NCBI GenBank assembly: GCA_025937665.1
Contig: JAICQW010000092.1
Coordinates: forward strand, 1-6,982
Direction of reading: 5' to 3'
From: Nitrososphaeraceae archaeon
GTDB taxonomy: Archaea; Thermoproteota; Nitrososphaeria; Nitrososphaerales; Nitrososphaeraceae
Length of the DNA stretch: 6,982 nt
The notes under the pieces: model-generated
Seen by the model: only the letters and a program-made list of their open reading frames with translations
What the model was told of the DNA's origin: nothing
Databases searched by the model: none
Position numbers and translations under genes: made by a program
Shown: in pieces, positions 1-6,162 of the stretch
Position numbering within the stretch: position 1 is the first letter of the stretch
Layout of the letters: every line of letters starts with the position of its first letter

Positions 1-1115
1 AAGAATTCTACATGGTATTCAGCGAATTGTACAACAGCGCTGACAAAGGTCCATTCAATGGAACCAATGGAACAGCAGGATCATTTGCTCTTACCAAATT
101 CATATCAAACAATCCAGACTTGGTACTGACAAACGGTATGTCTCACAAATACGTACCAGCAGTTGGTGAAGTAAACAAACTAGAGCTTAACAAAGACGCA
201 GAAATATTCAAGGTAAAACCAGGTGAATTGACTCGTTGGTATATAGTTAATCCAGGACCAAACGATGGTGTTTCATTCCACTTTATTAGCGGAATGTTAA
301 GCGTAAGAGATGGTAGCAACACAGCAAACAACGGCTTTGGAACACAGGACATCAATGACGAAACATGGTGGATTCCTCCAGGTTCAGGATCAGTAATTGA
401 ATCAACATTCCCAGAAGGCGGTGTCTATGTAGGTGTTGACCACGCAATGTCCGATGTTGTAAAAGGTGGCGCATTTGCAGTACTGGCAGTGGAGAACTCG
501 ACTGCAACTGATCATCCAGAAGGAACATGTGTCTCGGCAAAAGGTGAAGGTGTAGTCTGCACAGCAGCCGCAGCAGCAGAAGAACAATCTGAAGGTGCCG
601 CTGGAGAAAACCAAACTGCAACCGATGAAGGAAATGAAGCAGAAGACGACGGTGCAAACAACGCAAACAACAACAATGAAAATGAAAATGAAAATAACGG
701 AAATGAAGCACAAGACGGTGAAAGCGAAGTAACACAAAATGCAACAATGCTCAATACCACTGGCGGTAACACGACTGGTAACGGAACAACGATGGCTGGA
801 AACTCAACTACAGCATCAGCATCCGGAAGCGAAATAGACATCGCTGCAGGATCCTCAGCCCCAAGTAATGCCAAATTCTATGAACCTCCAACATTGACAG
901 TACCAACGGGTACCACAGTAACTTGGAAAAATAGTGATTCTACCCTTCATACCGTAACTTCAGGTAGTGCCGAAAGCGGCGTCTCAGGTACAGAATTCGA
1001 CTCAAGTTACATGGCAGGAGGAAAAACGTTTCAACATACATTTAGCAGCGCAGGAACATTTGACTACTATTGTACTCTTCATCCTTTCATGAAGGGTCAA
1101 GTTGTAGTAAACTAA
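1..1115 (+). CDS. nirK: NirK-like multicopper oxidase fused to C-terminal plastocyanin-like domain (5' partial)
   Basis: This is a copper nitrite reductase-type protein, expected outside the membrane, where it would interconvert nitrite and NO or take part in hydroxylamine/NO chemistry. The reading frame is open to the left edge (codons from base 3 read E-F-Y before the ATG at 12), so the N-terminal cupredoxin domain lies outside the window and the ATG is internal. Residues below count from that ATG. Residues 1-165 are the second NirK cupredoxin domain. SFHFIS (H90) matches the catalytic His of bacterial NirK (PHLIGGHGD), and VDHAMSDVVKGGAF (H144) matches the type 2 copper ligand motif NHNLIEAFELGA. 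C173 and C183 may form a disulfide. Residues 185-272 are a linker rich in E, N, D, T and G with at least six N-x-S/T sequons. Residues 273-367 form a separate cupredoxin with a full type 1 set: H313, C354, H357, M360 (C-x2-H-x2-M). Family assignment is firm. The exact reaction is inferred. Confidence 0.85.
   Translation, partial: EFYMVFSELYNSADKGPFNGTNGTAGSFALTKFISNNPDLVLTNGMSHKYVPAVGEVNKLELNKDAEIFKVKPGELTRWYIVNPGPNDGVSFHFISGMLSVRDGSNTANNGFGTQDINDETWWIPPGSGSVIESTFPEGGVYVGVDHAMSDVVKGGAFAVLAVENSTATDHPEGTCVSAKGEGVVCTAAAAAEEQSEGAAGENQTATDEGNEAEDDGANNANNNNENENENNGNEAQDGESEVTQNATMLNTTGGNTTGNGTTMAGNSTTASASGSEIDIAAGSSAPSNAKFYEPPTLTVPTGTTVTWKNSDSTLHTVTSGSAESGVSGTEFDSSYMAGGKTFQHTFSSAGTFDYYCTLHPFMKGQVVVN
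675..692 (+). repeat. (AATGAA)x3 in-frame microsatellite coding Asn-Glu
   Basis: Three exact tandem copies of the hexamer AATGAA lie in the linker of the NirK-like gene and encode N-E-N-E-N-E (about residues 222-227). They are flanked by AAC/AAT-rich codons giving a poly-Asn stretch. The unit is a multiple of three, so copy-number change would alter linker length without breaking the frame. Confidence 0.85.
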
Positions 1116-1120
1116 CTCCT

Positions 1121-1136
1121 CTCTTTATCTTTTTTA
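1121..1136 (+). terminator. T-rich terminator after the NirK-like gene
   Basis: A pyrimidine-rich stretch with a T6 run at 1130-1135 begins within 10 nt of the stop codon at 1113-1115. Archaeal RNA polymerase commonly terminates at such T-runs without needing a hairpin, and none is seen directly before this one. Confidence 0.5.
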
Positions 1137-1204
1137 TTATAGGACTAAAAGTCAGAATTATTGTACATAGTATAATCTTCAACTATCTGTCAGCTACAAC
1201 CAAT

Positions 1205-1229
1205 AAACCTATGATTGTGGTATAGGTTT
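1205..1229. other. 8-bp hairpin in the convergent spacer
   Basis: AAACCTAT (1205-1212) and ATAGGTTT (1222-1229) are perfect inverted copies around a 9-nt spacer. A G-T pair can extend the stem inward and a T-G pair can extend it outward. It lies between two converging genes (NirK-like + and ClC -), which suits a bidirectional transcription end or an RNA-stabilising 3' stem. Neither strand has a strong U-run immediately after it, so this role is tentative. Confidence 0.35.
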
Positions 1230-1284
1230 GAAATATGCCAAATTTTCAAGTTTTCAAGTTATAAAGTTCTTTATGTTTGTATTA

Positions 1285-3231
1285 TCAAGCAAGATAGTCT
1301 TTTAATCTGCTTATGATTTTACTGTCCTTATCAAGCCTGTCGGGATCTTCACCTTCGGACAAATTGCGAAGTGCATCAATATTGATATTGATTTCCTTTT
1401 GAAATTTGCTACCACCCTTTTCTAGATCAGGCAAGATTGGATCATTGATATTGTCGAATAATCTGTTTACATCTCGTAGTGATAATATTGAAAGGACTAA
1501 TTTATTATCATCAGGTGATATGACAGGAATTTCACATATGGCAGTTTTACTTACTATTTCAAAGTAATCCATAATTGGATCCAAGGGACGAAGCATGGGT
1601 GGATCATAAATCATGATAGATTCAACAGTCATGTTCTCTTGAATGGTTGGAACATTTACTAAATCCTCAAAATAAATCATTCCTTCAAATCTATCTTCAT
1701 TATTAGTAACTACGAGTGATTTGGTATTAAGATCTCTCATTATCTGAACAGCGTCAGCAATCGTTGTATTACGATTTATGTTATAGAAATCTGAATTCAT
1801 CACATCTCTTACAAGGTAATTTCTTAAATTTGAGTCATGTTTCTTAATACTTAACAATTGTGTTCTTATGTTGGAAACATAATTTTTGTAGATATAATTA
1901 TTTTTACCTGAGATAATATTTGATATTATCACCGATATGACGGTGGGAATAAGCAATGTATAGCTTCCAACCATTTCAACCCCTACTACTATCGCAGAAA
2001 TAGGAGTCCTAGTACTTGCGGTAAAGAATGCGAATATTGATATCAATGTAGCAGATGTTGTGTCTATGAACAGGAAAATTCCAAAAGAATGAAACAATGT
2101 AATTAATGCGGATCCAATAAGACCACCTATTACCAATGAAGGACCAAGTAATCCAGTAGTATTGCGTGAGGCATTAGAAACTGAAGTAGCAAATATTTTC
2201 ATAGCGATTACTGGGAACATAATCCATAGTGGAAAGACTTCATGATTACCCAGCGCTGCGAGTTGTAACCACCCATAGCCTGTGCCTAATATTTCGGGAA
2301 AACCGATTGCAAATATGCCAATAATAACTCCACCTAGTGCAGGCTTTAGGTAAAGTGGAATTTTCATATTTTCAAAATGTTTTTGAAAAATCTGAACTGT
2401 TTTCACATATCCTATCCCAACTATTCCTATGATGGCAGCAATTACACCATAAGCTGCTATAGACTGAAGTGTTGTTTTTGTGATAAACTCCTGTGGGATA
2501 TATAAGAAAGAAGGCCAATCCAAGACTACTCCTGAGACTATATAACTTGTTATTGATGCTAAGAACGCTGGATAAAGAGATTTGATAATGAAGTCTCTGC
2601 GATATAGTAATTCTAAACTAAAAATTGCTCCACCAAAAGGTAACCTCAAGATCCCCCCAATTGTCGAACCCATTCCCGCGGCAATTGCAATACGAATTTC
2701 TTCTTGGTCAAGTTTGAAAATTCTACCAATAATAGATGCAAGAGTGGAACCAGTATGTGCTAAGGAATCTTCGACTCCACCGCTAGTTCCACTTCCTATA
2801 GCCAGAAAACTGGAGAATGTTTTTAATGATGAGTTTTTTATACTTAATTTGTTTTTCTTGTTATGAAATTCATCACTAATCTCATCTATTCCGTTTTTGC
2901 CTAGCGAAGTTGATAATTTCATTGACAGCAACCCTATGAGTAGACCAATTAATCCTAAAATCACAGGAATAAGCCAGGGTTTTAACACATACAAGGAATA
3001 TTCTGACGACAGGTTGGCCACATCTTCTGGATATGGTTGGATGTATCTCACCACATCATTAAGGAAGAAAGATGAAAAAATCCTCATAGCCTCATAAGCA
3101 GTAATTACTAGTAATCCAGATAAAACTCCAATGATTATTCCGATAACTGTCCATTTTCTCAGGTACACAAGATCAAGGGTTGTCCAGTCAAATCTACCCA
3201 CAAATCTTTCTAAATATCTTGATAAATTCAA
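1285..3231 (-). CDS. ClC-family chloride channel with paired CBS domains
   Basis: This is a membrane protein of 648 aa that moves chloride or another anion and is probably gated by nucleotide binding to its CBS pair. After a cytoplasmic N-terminus (1-26) come hydrophobic helices to about residue 440. ClC landmarks are GKNGIDEI (111-118, position of GSGIPE), GSGTSGGVED (146-155, position of GSG..GREGP, keeping the gating Glu as E154), LPFGGAIFSLE (197-207) and GLLGP (360-364, position of GxFxP). CBS1 spans about 471-527 and CBS2 about 534-593, followed by a charged tail. The internal proton Glu position appears to be L208, which favours a channel over a H+/Cl- exchanger (inference). The start is TTG, because an in-frame stop lies three codons upstream. 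GTG at residue 11 is an alternative. No Shine-Dalgarno is seen, and an AT-rich box lies about 27 nt upstream. The gene is divergent from the small membrane protein gene at 3301. Confidence 0.9.
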   Translation of the reverse strand: MNLSRYLERFVGRFDWTTLDLVYLRKWTVIGIIIGVLSGLLVITAYEAMRIFSSFFLNDVVRYIQPYPEDVANLSSEYSLYVLKPWLIPVILGLIGLLIGLLSMKLSTSLGKNGIDEISDEFHNKKNKLSIKNSSLKTFSSFLAIGSGTSGGVEDSLAHTGSTLASIIGRIFKLDQEEIRIAIAAGMGSTIGGILRLPFGGAIFSLELLYRRDFIIKSLYPAFLASITSYIVSGVVLDWPSFLYIPQEFITKTTLQSIAAYGVIAAIIGIVGIGYVKTVQIFQKHFENMKIPLYLKPALGGVIIGIFAIGFPEILGTGYGWLQLAALGNHEVFPLWIMFPVIAMKIFATSVSNASRNTTGLLGPSLVIGGLIGSALITLFHSFGIFLFIDTTSATLISIFAFFTASTRTPISAIVVGVEMVGSYTLLIPTVISVIISNIISGKNNYIYKNYVSNIRTQLLSIKKHDSNLRNYLVRDVMNSDFYNINRNTTIADAVQIMRDLNTKSLVVTNNEDRFEGMIYFEDLVNVPTIQENMTVESIMIYDPPMLRPLDPIMDYFEIVSKTAICEIPVISPDDNKLVLSILSLRDVNRLFDNINDPILPDLEKGGSKFQKEININIDALRNLSEGEDPDRLDKDSKIISRLKDYLA

Positions 3232-3254
3232 TTTGGTTTATGGACATTGTGATG

Positions 3255-3262
3255 ATATTATT
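3255..3262 (-). promoter_or_regulatory. Putative TATA box for the ClC gene
   Basis: On the minus strand this reads AATAATAT, centred about 27 nt before the TTG start at 3231. That is the spacing expected for a leaderless archaeal transcript. AT-rich matches arise by chance, so the support comes mainly from spacing. Confidence 0.35.
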
Positions 3263-3275
3263 GGCTCATATTCAT

Positions 3276-3283
3276 TGAGCTCA
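3276..3283. other. TGAGCTCA palindrome in the divergent spacer
   Basis: This perfect 8-bp palindrome lies between the divergent ClC and small membrane protein genes. A partial upstream copy, GCTCA (3264-3268), also pairs with TGAGC (3276-3280). It could be a shared operator, but nothing in the window identifies a regulator. Confidence 0.3.
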
Positions 3284-3300
3284 GTTAATGTTTACAATTT

Positions 3301-3612
3301 TTGTTAAAATTTTTATCCTCAGATGTATCTCAAGAGACTGCTTCATTAGATATCAACTCATGTGTTGGGACTTGTATATCATCCTCAGGTTCTAATACTG
3401 ATTTAAATTACTCAAAAATATTCAATAAAACAATGAATTCCCTTCTGATAGTAAGTGCGATAGTTTGCGTTATGCTATTATTATTTATCGCCTATGCATT
3501 TATCAACAATAGCGATTTCAAATTGATTGATGAAATTTCAAATTCTGATACTCGTTTAGAAATTGATACAACATCTGGGAATGAAACTGCCAATGAGACG
3601 GAAAACCAATAG
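3301..3612 (+). CDS. Small single-pass membrane protein, unknown function
   Basis: I do not recognise a family. The frame is open from 3289 and can start at TTG 3301 (103 aa) or at the first ATG, 3433 (59 aa). The long form has a Ser/Thr-rich polar N-terminus with two Cys (C21, C25). Both forms contain one strong transmembrane helix, NSLLIVSAIVCVMLLLFIAYAF (about residues 46-67 of the long form, here in two pieces: NSLLIVSAIVCVM then LLLFIAYAF). A short polar C-terminal tail follows with two N-E-T sequons, suggesting it faces outside. TTTAAATTA at 3402-3410 lies about 27 nt before ATG 3433, which favours the short leaderless form. The uninterrupted frame upstream favours the long one. The gene converges on the next one, with a 65-bp spacer that shows no clear terminator. 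Confidence 0.5.
   Translation: MLKFLSSDVSQETASLDINSCVGTCISSSGSNTDLNYSKIFNKTMNSLLIVSAIVCVMLLLFIAYAFINNSDFKLIDEISNSDTRLEIDTTSGNETANETENQ
3402..3410 (+). promoter_or_regulatory. Possible TATA box inside the long form of the small membrane protein
   Basis: TTTAAATTA resembles archaeal box A and is centred 27 nt before ATG 3433. If used, it makes the 59-aa form a leaderless transcript. It conflicts with the longer TTG start at 3301, where it would be coding sequence. Confidence 0.25.
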
Positions 3613-3677
3613 TCTCAATTTCTATTTAATCTAGCTGACTTGAATCCTAATTTTGATAACATCAACTAGTAAATATC

Positions 3678-4250
3678 TCAGCTTACATTCAGGTCAAATA
3701 GTGCTTGTTCAGTTTTTATTGGGATAAAGTTAATTCCCATTACACTTACTTGCAATGAATATTGTCCATCTTGAGTGAATTTATATGGAATTTTCACAAT
3801 ACCTTCAGCCGTGTGAAGCAGCGGCTGACCGGTAATTGAGGATGCTCGAAAGACCTCATTGTTGTTATTGGTTATTGCAAAATCATAGTCAACATGAACT
3901 TGCACTGCTTGCGAAGATGGTTGTAAAAATGAAATCATGAATTGCGAGTTTACATTTTTTGTAATTGGAAAAGGTTGAATTTGTAAATCAATATTTAAGC
4001 TATTTCCATCTGTAGGTGCTTTGGAACCGGCAGCAGTAATTTGCATAGTTTTCAAAATTTGCGTGCCATTAGCCGTCGTGCCATTGGCTGAAATTTGCGT
4101 GCCATTAGCTATGGTAGTATTACTATTATTCGATAAAACCTGGACCTGTGAAAAACCGAAACCTGATTCCCTTAATGTGGGCATAATGACAAGTATAGTA
4201 TAGGAGAAACAAATTAGAAAACATACCGCACTAATTTTTTTAATCATCAT
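3678..4250 (-). CDS. Secreted or membrane-anchored beta-rich protein with NGT-repeat stalk
   Basis: This is an exported protein of 190 aa and unknown function. MMIKKIS followed by a hydrophobic stretch (about residues 7-24) is a signal peptide or anchor. Residues 40-66 are a low-complexity stalk of repeated N-x-T sequons (NNSNTT, ANGTQI, ANGTTANGTQI), likely glycosylated. Residues 85-190 alternate polar and hydrophobic residues in strands (IDLQIQPFPI, QAVQVHVDYDFAI, QYSLQVSVMGINFIPI), as in an Ig-like beta-sandwich. No catalytic motif or metal cluster is evident. The frame extends to TTG 4262, but the TATA box at 4268-4278 is too close to that codon and fits ATG 4250 or 4247, so I chose ATG 4250. 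The gene is divergent from the propeller gene and shares a 261-bp control region with it. A distant link to copper- or redox-associated periplasmic beta-domains is possible but not shown. Confidence 0.75.
   Translation of the reverse strand: MMIKKISAVCFLICFSYTILVIMPTLRESGFGFSQVQVLSNNSNTTIANGTQISANGTTANGTQILKTMQITAAGSKAPTDGNSLNIDLQIQPFPITKNVNSQFMISFLQPSSQAVQVHVDYDFAITNNNNEVFRASSITGQPLLHTAEGIVKIPYKFTQDGQYSLQVSVMGINFIPIKTEQALFDLNVS
4055..4109 (-). repeat. 18/36-bp direct repeats coding NGT sequons
   Basis: A 19-bp unit is exactly repeated at 4055-4073 and 4091-4109 (36-bp period). A partial copy, GTGCCATTGGC at 4078-4088, sits halfway, giving an 18-bp sub-period. On the coding strand the units encode A-N-G-T-Q-I and A-N-G-T-T. 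The array is in frame, consistent with duplication of a glycosylated stalk. Confidence 0.8.
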
Positions 4251-4267
4251 ATGACATAGCAATAATT

Positions 4268-4278
4268 ATTTAATAAAT
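4268..4278 (-). promoter_or_regulatory. TATA box for the secreted beta-rich protein
   Basis: On the minus strand this reads ATTTATTAAAT, close to the archaeal box A consensus. It is centred about 23 nt before ATG 4250 and 26 nt before ATG 4247. It implies a leaderless or nearly leaderless mRNA and argues against the upstream TTG at 4262. Confidence 0.55.
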
Positions 4279-4302
4279 CTTACAATGGCCGAACCTGTAA
4301 GA
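4278..4302. promoter_or_regulatory. 7-bp inverted repeat abutting the TATA box (possible operator)
   Basis: TCTTACA (4278-4284) and TGTAAGA (4296-4302) are perfect inverted copies separated by 11 nt. The site touches the upstream edge of the TATA box of the minus-strand gene, covering the BRE position, where a bound protein could block or recruit TFB. An 18-bp centre-to-centre arm spacing would let a dimer contact one DNA face nearly twice round the helix. The regulator is unknown. Confidence 0.4.
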
Positions 4303-4483
4303 ATTTACTGTTGATTTAATTTCAATGTGCGCCATACAACCTGATTCTTGTTTGCAAGGTAATTAGTCGTAGTCCTGCTCTTTTAGTGATTAGCATGATT
4401 CGATATGGCTTTAGATTCATTAATTCTAATTTTTGAGCGTTAAGATGGAAGCAAACATTTTTCCCTCATTAAGTTTCTATATC

Positions 4484-4491
4484 TTTAATAA
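4484..4491 (+). promoter_or_regulatory. TATA box for the beta-propeller gene
   Basis: TTTAATAA is centred about 24-25 nt before ATG 4512, the spacing of a leaderless archaeal promoter. There is no Shine-Dalgarno motif before the ATG. Confidence 0.5.
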
Positions 4492-4511
4492 GTAAATTAG
4501 TAATAATTGAT

Positions 4512-5621
4512 ATGTCTATGTTTAGGAGTTCCTATACTGCGGTTCTTACTATATTATCACTGAGTTTTATATTGGCGGGAATCACCATGTTTCAATCAGC
4601 TTATTCACAAGTTCCTTCCACGTTTTCAGTATCATCTATCATACTTGGAAATGATAAACCAATCTCTGCGACAATTGATGAAAAAACGAGCAAGATTTAT
4701 GGGATATTTGCGACTGAAAATGGAGCAAAAAATTTGATCTACGTTATTGACACTGTCCAGAACAAGGTACTAGATACCATTAAGATTGGATCCGATAAGA
4801 ATGATTATCTCTCCAATATCGCACTTGACCCTGAAAGGGGGATACTATATGCGGCAGGCCAACATTTGGTTAATGAAAACGATACCACAATTGCATACGA
4901 TACACTGTATTTAATAAACTCAACGAACAATAAATTCATGAGAATTCAATTATACGGTGAAACCGAAGAGGGCAAGGAAGGTTCCCTGGCGGGGATATCT
5001 GTTAATCCTGTTACCAATAAAATATACGTTGGTTCGTTATATCCTGAGGGCGGTAAGCCGGGATTGTATATAGTAGATGGAAATACATTAGAATCTGTTT
5101 ACTTAGAAAAATGGCAATATGGAATTAAGGATATACAATTAGATCCAGAATCTAATTTGTTGTATGTTGGAGCAAAATACGACAACTTGATTTCAACAAT
5201 AGATGAGTCAAACAACGAAATTATTGAGAATATAACAGTACAGAGTCCGATAGCACTAACTCTTAACGCAGAGGAAAAGATTCTATACGAAGCAGGTAGT
5301 GATGGGAAAGTTAATGCAATCGATCTCTCAAGCAAGAAAAACATTTCAAGCATACAGGGTGAATATGTAAAAAATATCTTGTATAATGCAAATGACAAGT
5401 TACTCTATATAGTTGACCAAAACATGACTAACATTTTAGCTAAAAATTCAAATGGCACTAAAAGCATGGTGATAGCAGTTAACACAACTAACAACGTTAT
5501 CAATAAATTTGAAACAGGGTTTATAGTTGAGAATATCCTCATTAATTCCTCAACAGACCAAGCATATCTTTTAGGATATGATGGCGAGAATTCAAAACTA
5601 TTCATTGTAAATTCGCATTAA
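4512..5621 (+). CDS. Secreted YVTN-type seven-bladed beta-propeller protein
   Basis: This is a surface or periplasmic protein of 369 aa, probably a binding scaffold rather than an enzyme. Residues 1-32 are a signal peptide: R5, a hydrophobic core LTILSLSFILAGI, and a cleavage region SAYSQ. The rest shows about seven degenerate repeats of roughly 40 residues with the pattern (I/L)-x-(L/V)-(D/N)-P-x-x-x-x-(I/L)-Y-x-x, then a strand ending in V-I-D or I-V-D. Examples are ISATIDEKTSKIYGI (51-65), SNIALDPERGILYAA (91-105), AGISVNPVTNKIYVG (150-164), KDIQLDPESNLLYVG (196-210), LTLNAEEKILYEAG, NILYNANDKLLYIVD and NILINSSTDQAYLLG. This is the pattern of YVTN/NHL-like propellers. No cysteines or obvious active-site residues are seen, and several N-x-S/T sequons are present. 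ATG 4512 is chosen because of the TATA box at 4484-4491. ATG 4518 is possible. Confidence 0.85.
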   Translation: MSMFRSSYTAVLTILSLSFILAGITMFQSAYSQVPSTFSVSSIILGNDKPISATIDEKTSKIYGIFATENGAKNLIYVIDTVQNKVLDTIKIGSDKNDYLSNIALDPERGILYAAGQHLVNENDTTIAYDTLYLINSTNNKFMRIQLYGETEEGKEGSLAGISVNPVTNKIYVGSLYPEGGKPGLYIVDGNTLESVYLEKWQYGIKDIQLDPESNLLYVGAKYDNLISTIDESNNEIIENITVQSPIALTLNAEEKILYEAGSDGKVNAIDLSSKKNISSIQGEYVKNILYNANDKLLYIVDQNMTNILAKNSNGTKSMVIAVNTTNNVINKFETGFIVENILINSSTDQAYLLGYDGENSKLFIVNSH

Positions 5622-5649
5622 TGCAATTCGAGACTAAAAAATAACTCCA

Positions 5650-5664
5650 GAGATTTTTTATCTC
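5650..5664 (+). terminator. Hairpin/T-run terminator of the propeller gene
   Basis: GAGAT (5650-5654) pairs with ATCTC (5660-5664) around a T5 loop, giving T6 at 5654-5659. It starts 29 nt after the stop codon at 5621. The T-run alone would suit archaeal termination. Confidence 0.5.
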
Positions 5665-5773
5665 ATAGCTTTGAGTATCTATTAGACAAAATTAAGTAGA
5701 AAATGTATTCAGTATCAAGAAGAATGATGATTTCTAATAGAACTCTTTTTGTCCATTCAGATCATGCGCCTGC

Positions 5774-5800
5774 GGTATCATAAAGGTATACTATGATTCC
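5774..5800. promoter_or_regulatory. 9-bp imperfect inverted repeat upstream of the zinc-ribbon ORF
   Basis: GGTATCATA (5774-5782) and TATGATTCC (5792-5800) are inverted copies with one mismatch, around a 9-nt spacer that itself contains the palindrome GTATAC (5786-5791). It sits 25-50 nt before the ATG at 5826, where the promoter should be, and GTATAC may act as the TATA element. It could be an operator, possibly autoregulatory. Confidence 0.4.
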
Positions 5801-5825
5801 TTCGATTAATGGAGTGACAAGACAT

Positions 5826-5977
5826 ATGCAAAAAGATACTTTTGTTTTGAATGTGGAACAAACGTTCTTGAAGAAAAGATGGAAAATAGAATCGCAGGGT
5901 GGTTTGGCATCTGTAAACAATGTAATGAGAATAACATTTATTCAGTTAATAATATCAAACAAAAGCCGCTAATTTAA
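5826..5977 (+). pseudogene. Small zinc-ribbon protein, frame broken at an A5 run near the start codon
   Basis: The frame ending at TAA 5975-5977 reads K-R-Y-F-C-F-E-C-G-T-N ... G-W-F-G-I-C-K-Q-C-N ..., with two C-x2-C pairs 20 residues apart. This is a convincing zinc ribbon of about 50 aa of the kind used in small archaeal DNA/RNA-binding or transcription-associated proteins. The frame has no ATG, GTG or TTG between its upstream stop (5807-5809) and the first Cys pair. ATG 5826 lies one frame off: it reads M-Q-K-D, and the zinc frame resumes at AGA 5834 after the A5 run at 5830-5834. One extra A would give M-Q-K-R-Y-F-C. It is therefore a frameshifted gene, a sequencing or assembly error, or a case of homopolymer slippage. 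Partner and exact function are unknown. Confidence 0.65.
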
Positions 5978-6000
5978 TTAGTATGATTGTTTTGACTGAA

Positions 6001-6033
6001 TCCTCTTATTCTCTTATCGTCTCCCTCTCTCCT
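6001..6033 (+). terminator. Pyrimidine tract after the zinc-ribbon ORF
   Basis: Thirty of 33 bases are C or T, in short T and CT runs, beginning 24 nt after the stop codon at 5975-5977. It may serve as a U-rich terminator. The bases after it to 6162 contain no ORF, RNA gene or repeat I can support on either strand. Confidence 0.3.
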
Positions 6034-6162
6034 AGATGATCCAATAACTATATCCTATTTTCATTATCTTACATTGATGAACGGTATATCACAGAAAAAT
6101 TCTTTCATTTACTCTTTTAGTTGTTTCAATGAATTTCTGGCTCTACGATGTGAGTAATATCT

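Noticed and set aside
352..874. Several minus-strand ORFs opposite the NirK linker
   Set aside because: Their compositions (runs of Leu/His/Arg, Phe/Cys/Val or Ser/Ala) are antisense readings of the biased linker codons, and no family features appear.
2582..3097. Plus-strand ORFs opposite the ClC gene
   Set aside because: They lie antisense to conserved ClC motifs and have no recognisable domains or promoter spacing.
3229..3247. ATG on the minus strand at 3247 as an alternative ClC start
   Set aside because: It reads a different frame from the ClC protein and would need a frameshift. TTG 3231 with its TATA spacing is simpler.
3249..3290. Possible C/D box small RNA (GTGATGA resembles a C box)
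   Set aside because: No CTGA D box or internal D'/C' pair follows at suitable spacing.
4021..4203. 60-aa plus-strand ORF opposite the secreted protein gene
   Set aside because: It is the antisense of the NGT repeat and signal region, with no independent promoter or homology signal.
5099..5605. Minus-strand ORFs opposite the beta-propeller gene
   Set aside because: They are Ser/Phe/Leu-rich shadows of the repeat strands on the other strand.
5703..5783. 26-codon ORF beginning ATG TAT TCA
   Set aside because: It is very short, has no motif or promoter, and its end overlaps the inverted repeat at 5774-5800.
5969..5981. Palindrome CTAATTTAATTAG over the zinc-ribbon stop codon
   Set aside because: It is perfect but made almost entirely of A and T. 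Such sites are common by chance at this base composition.
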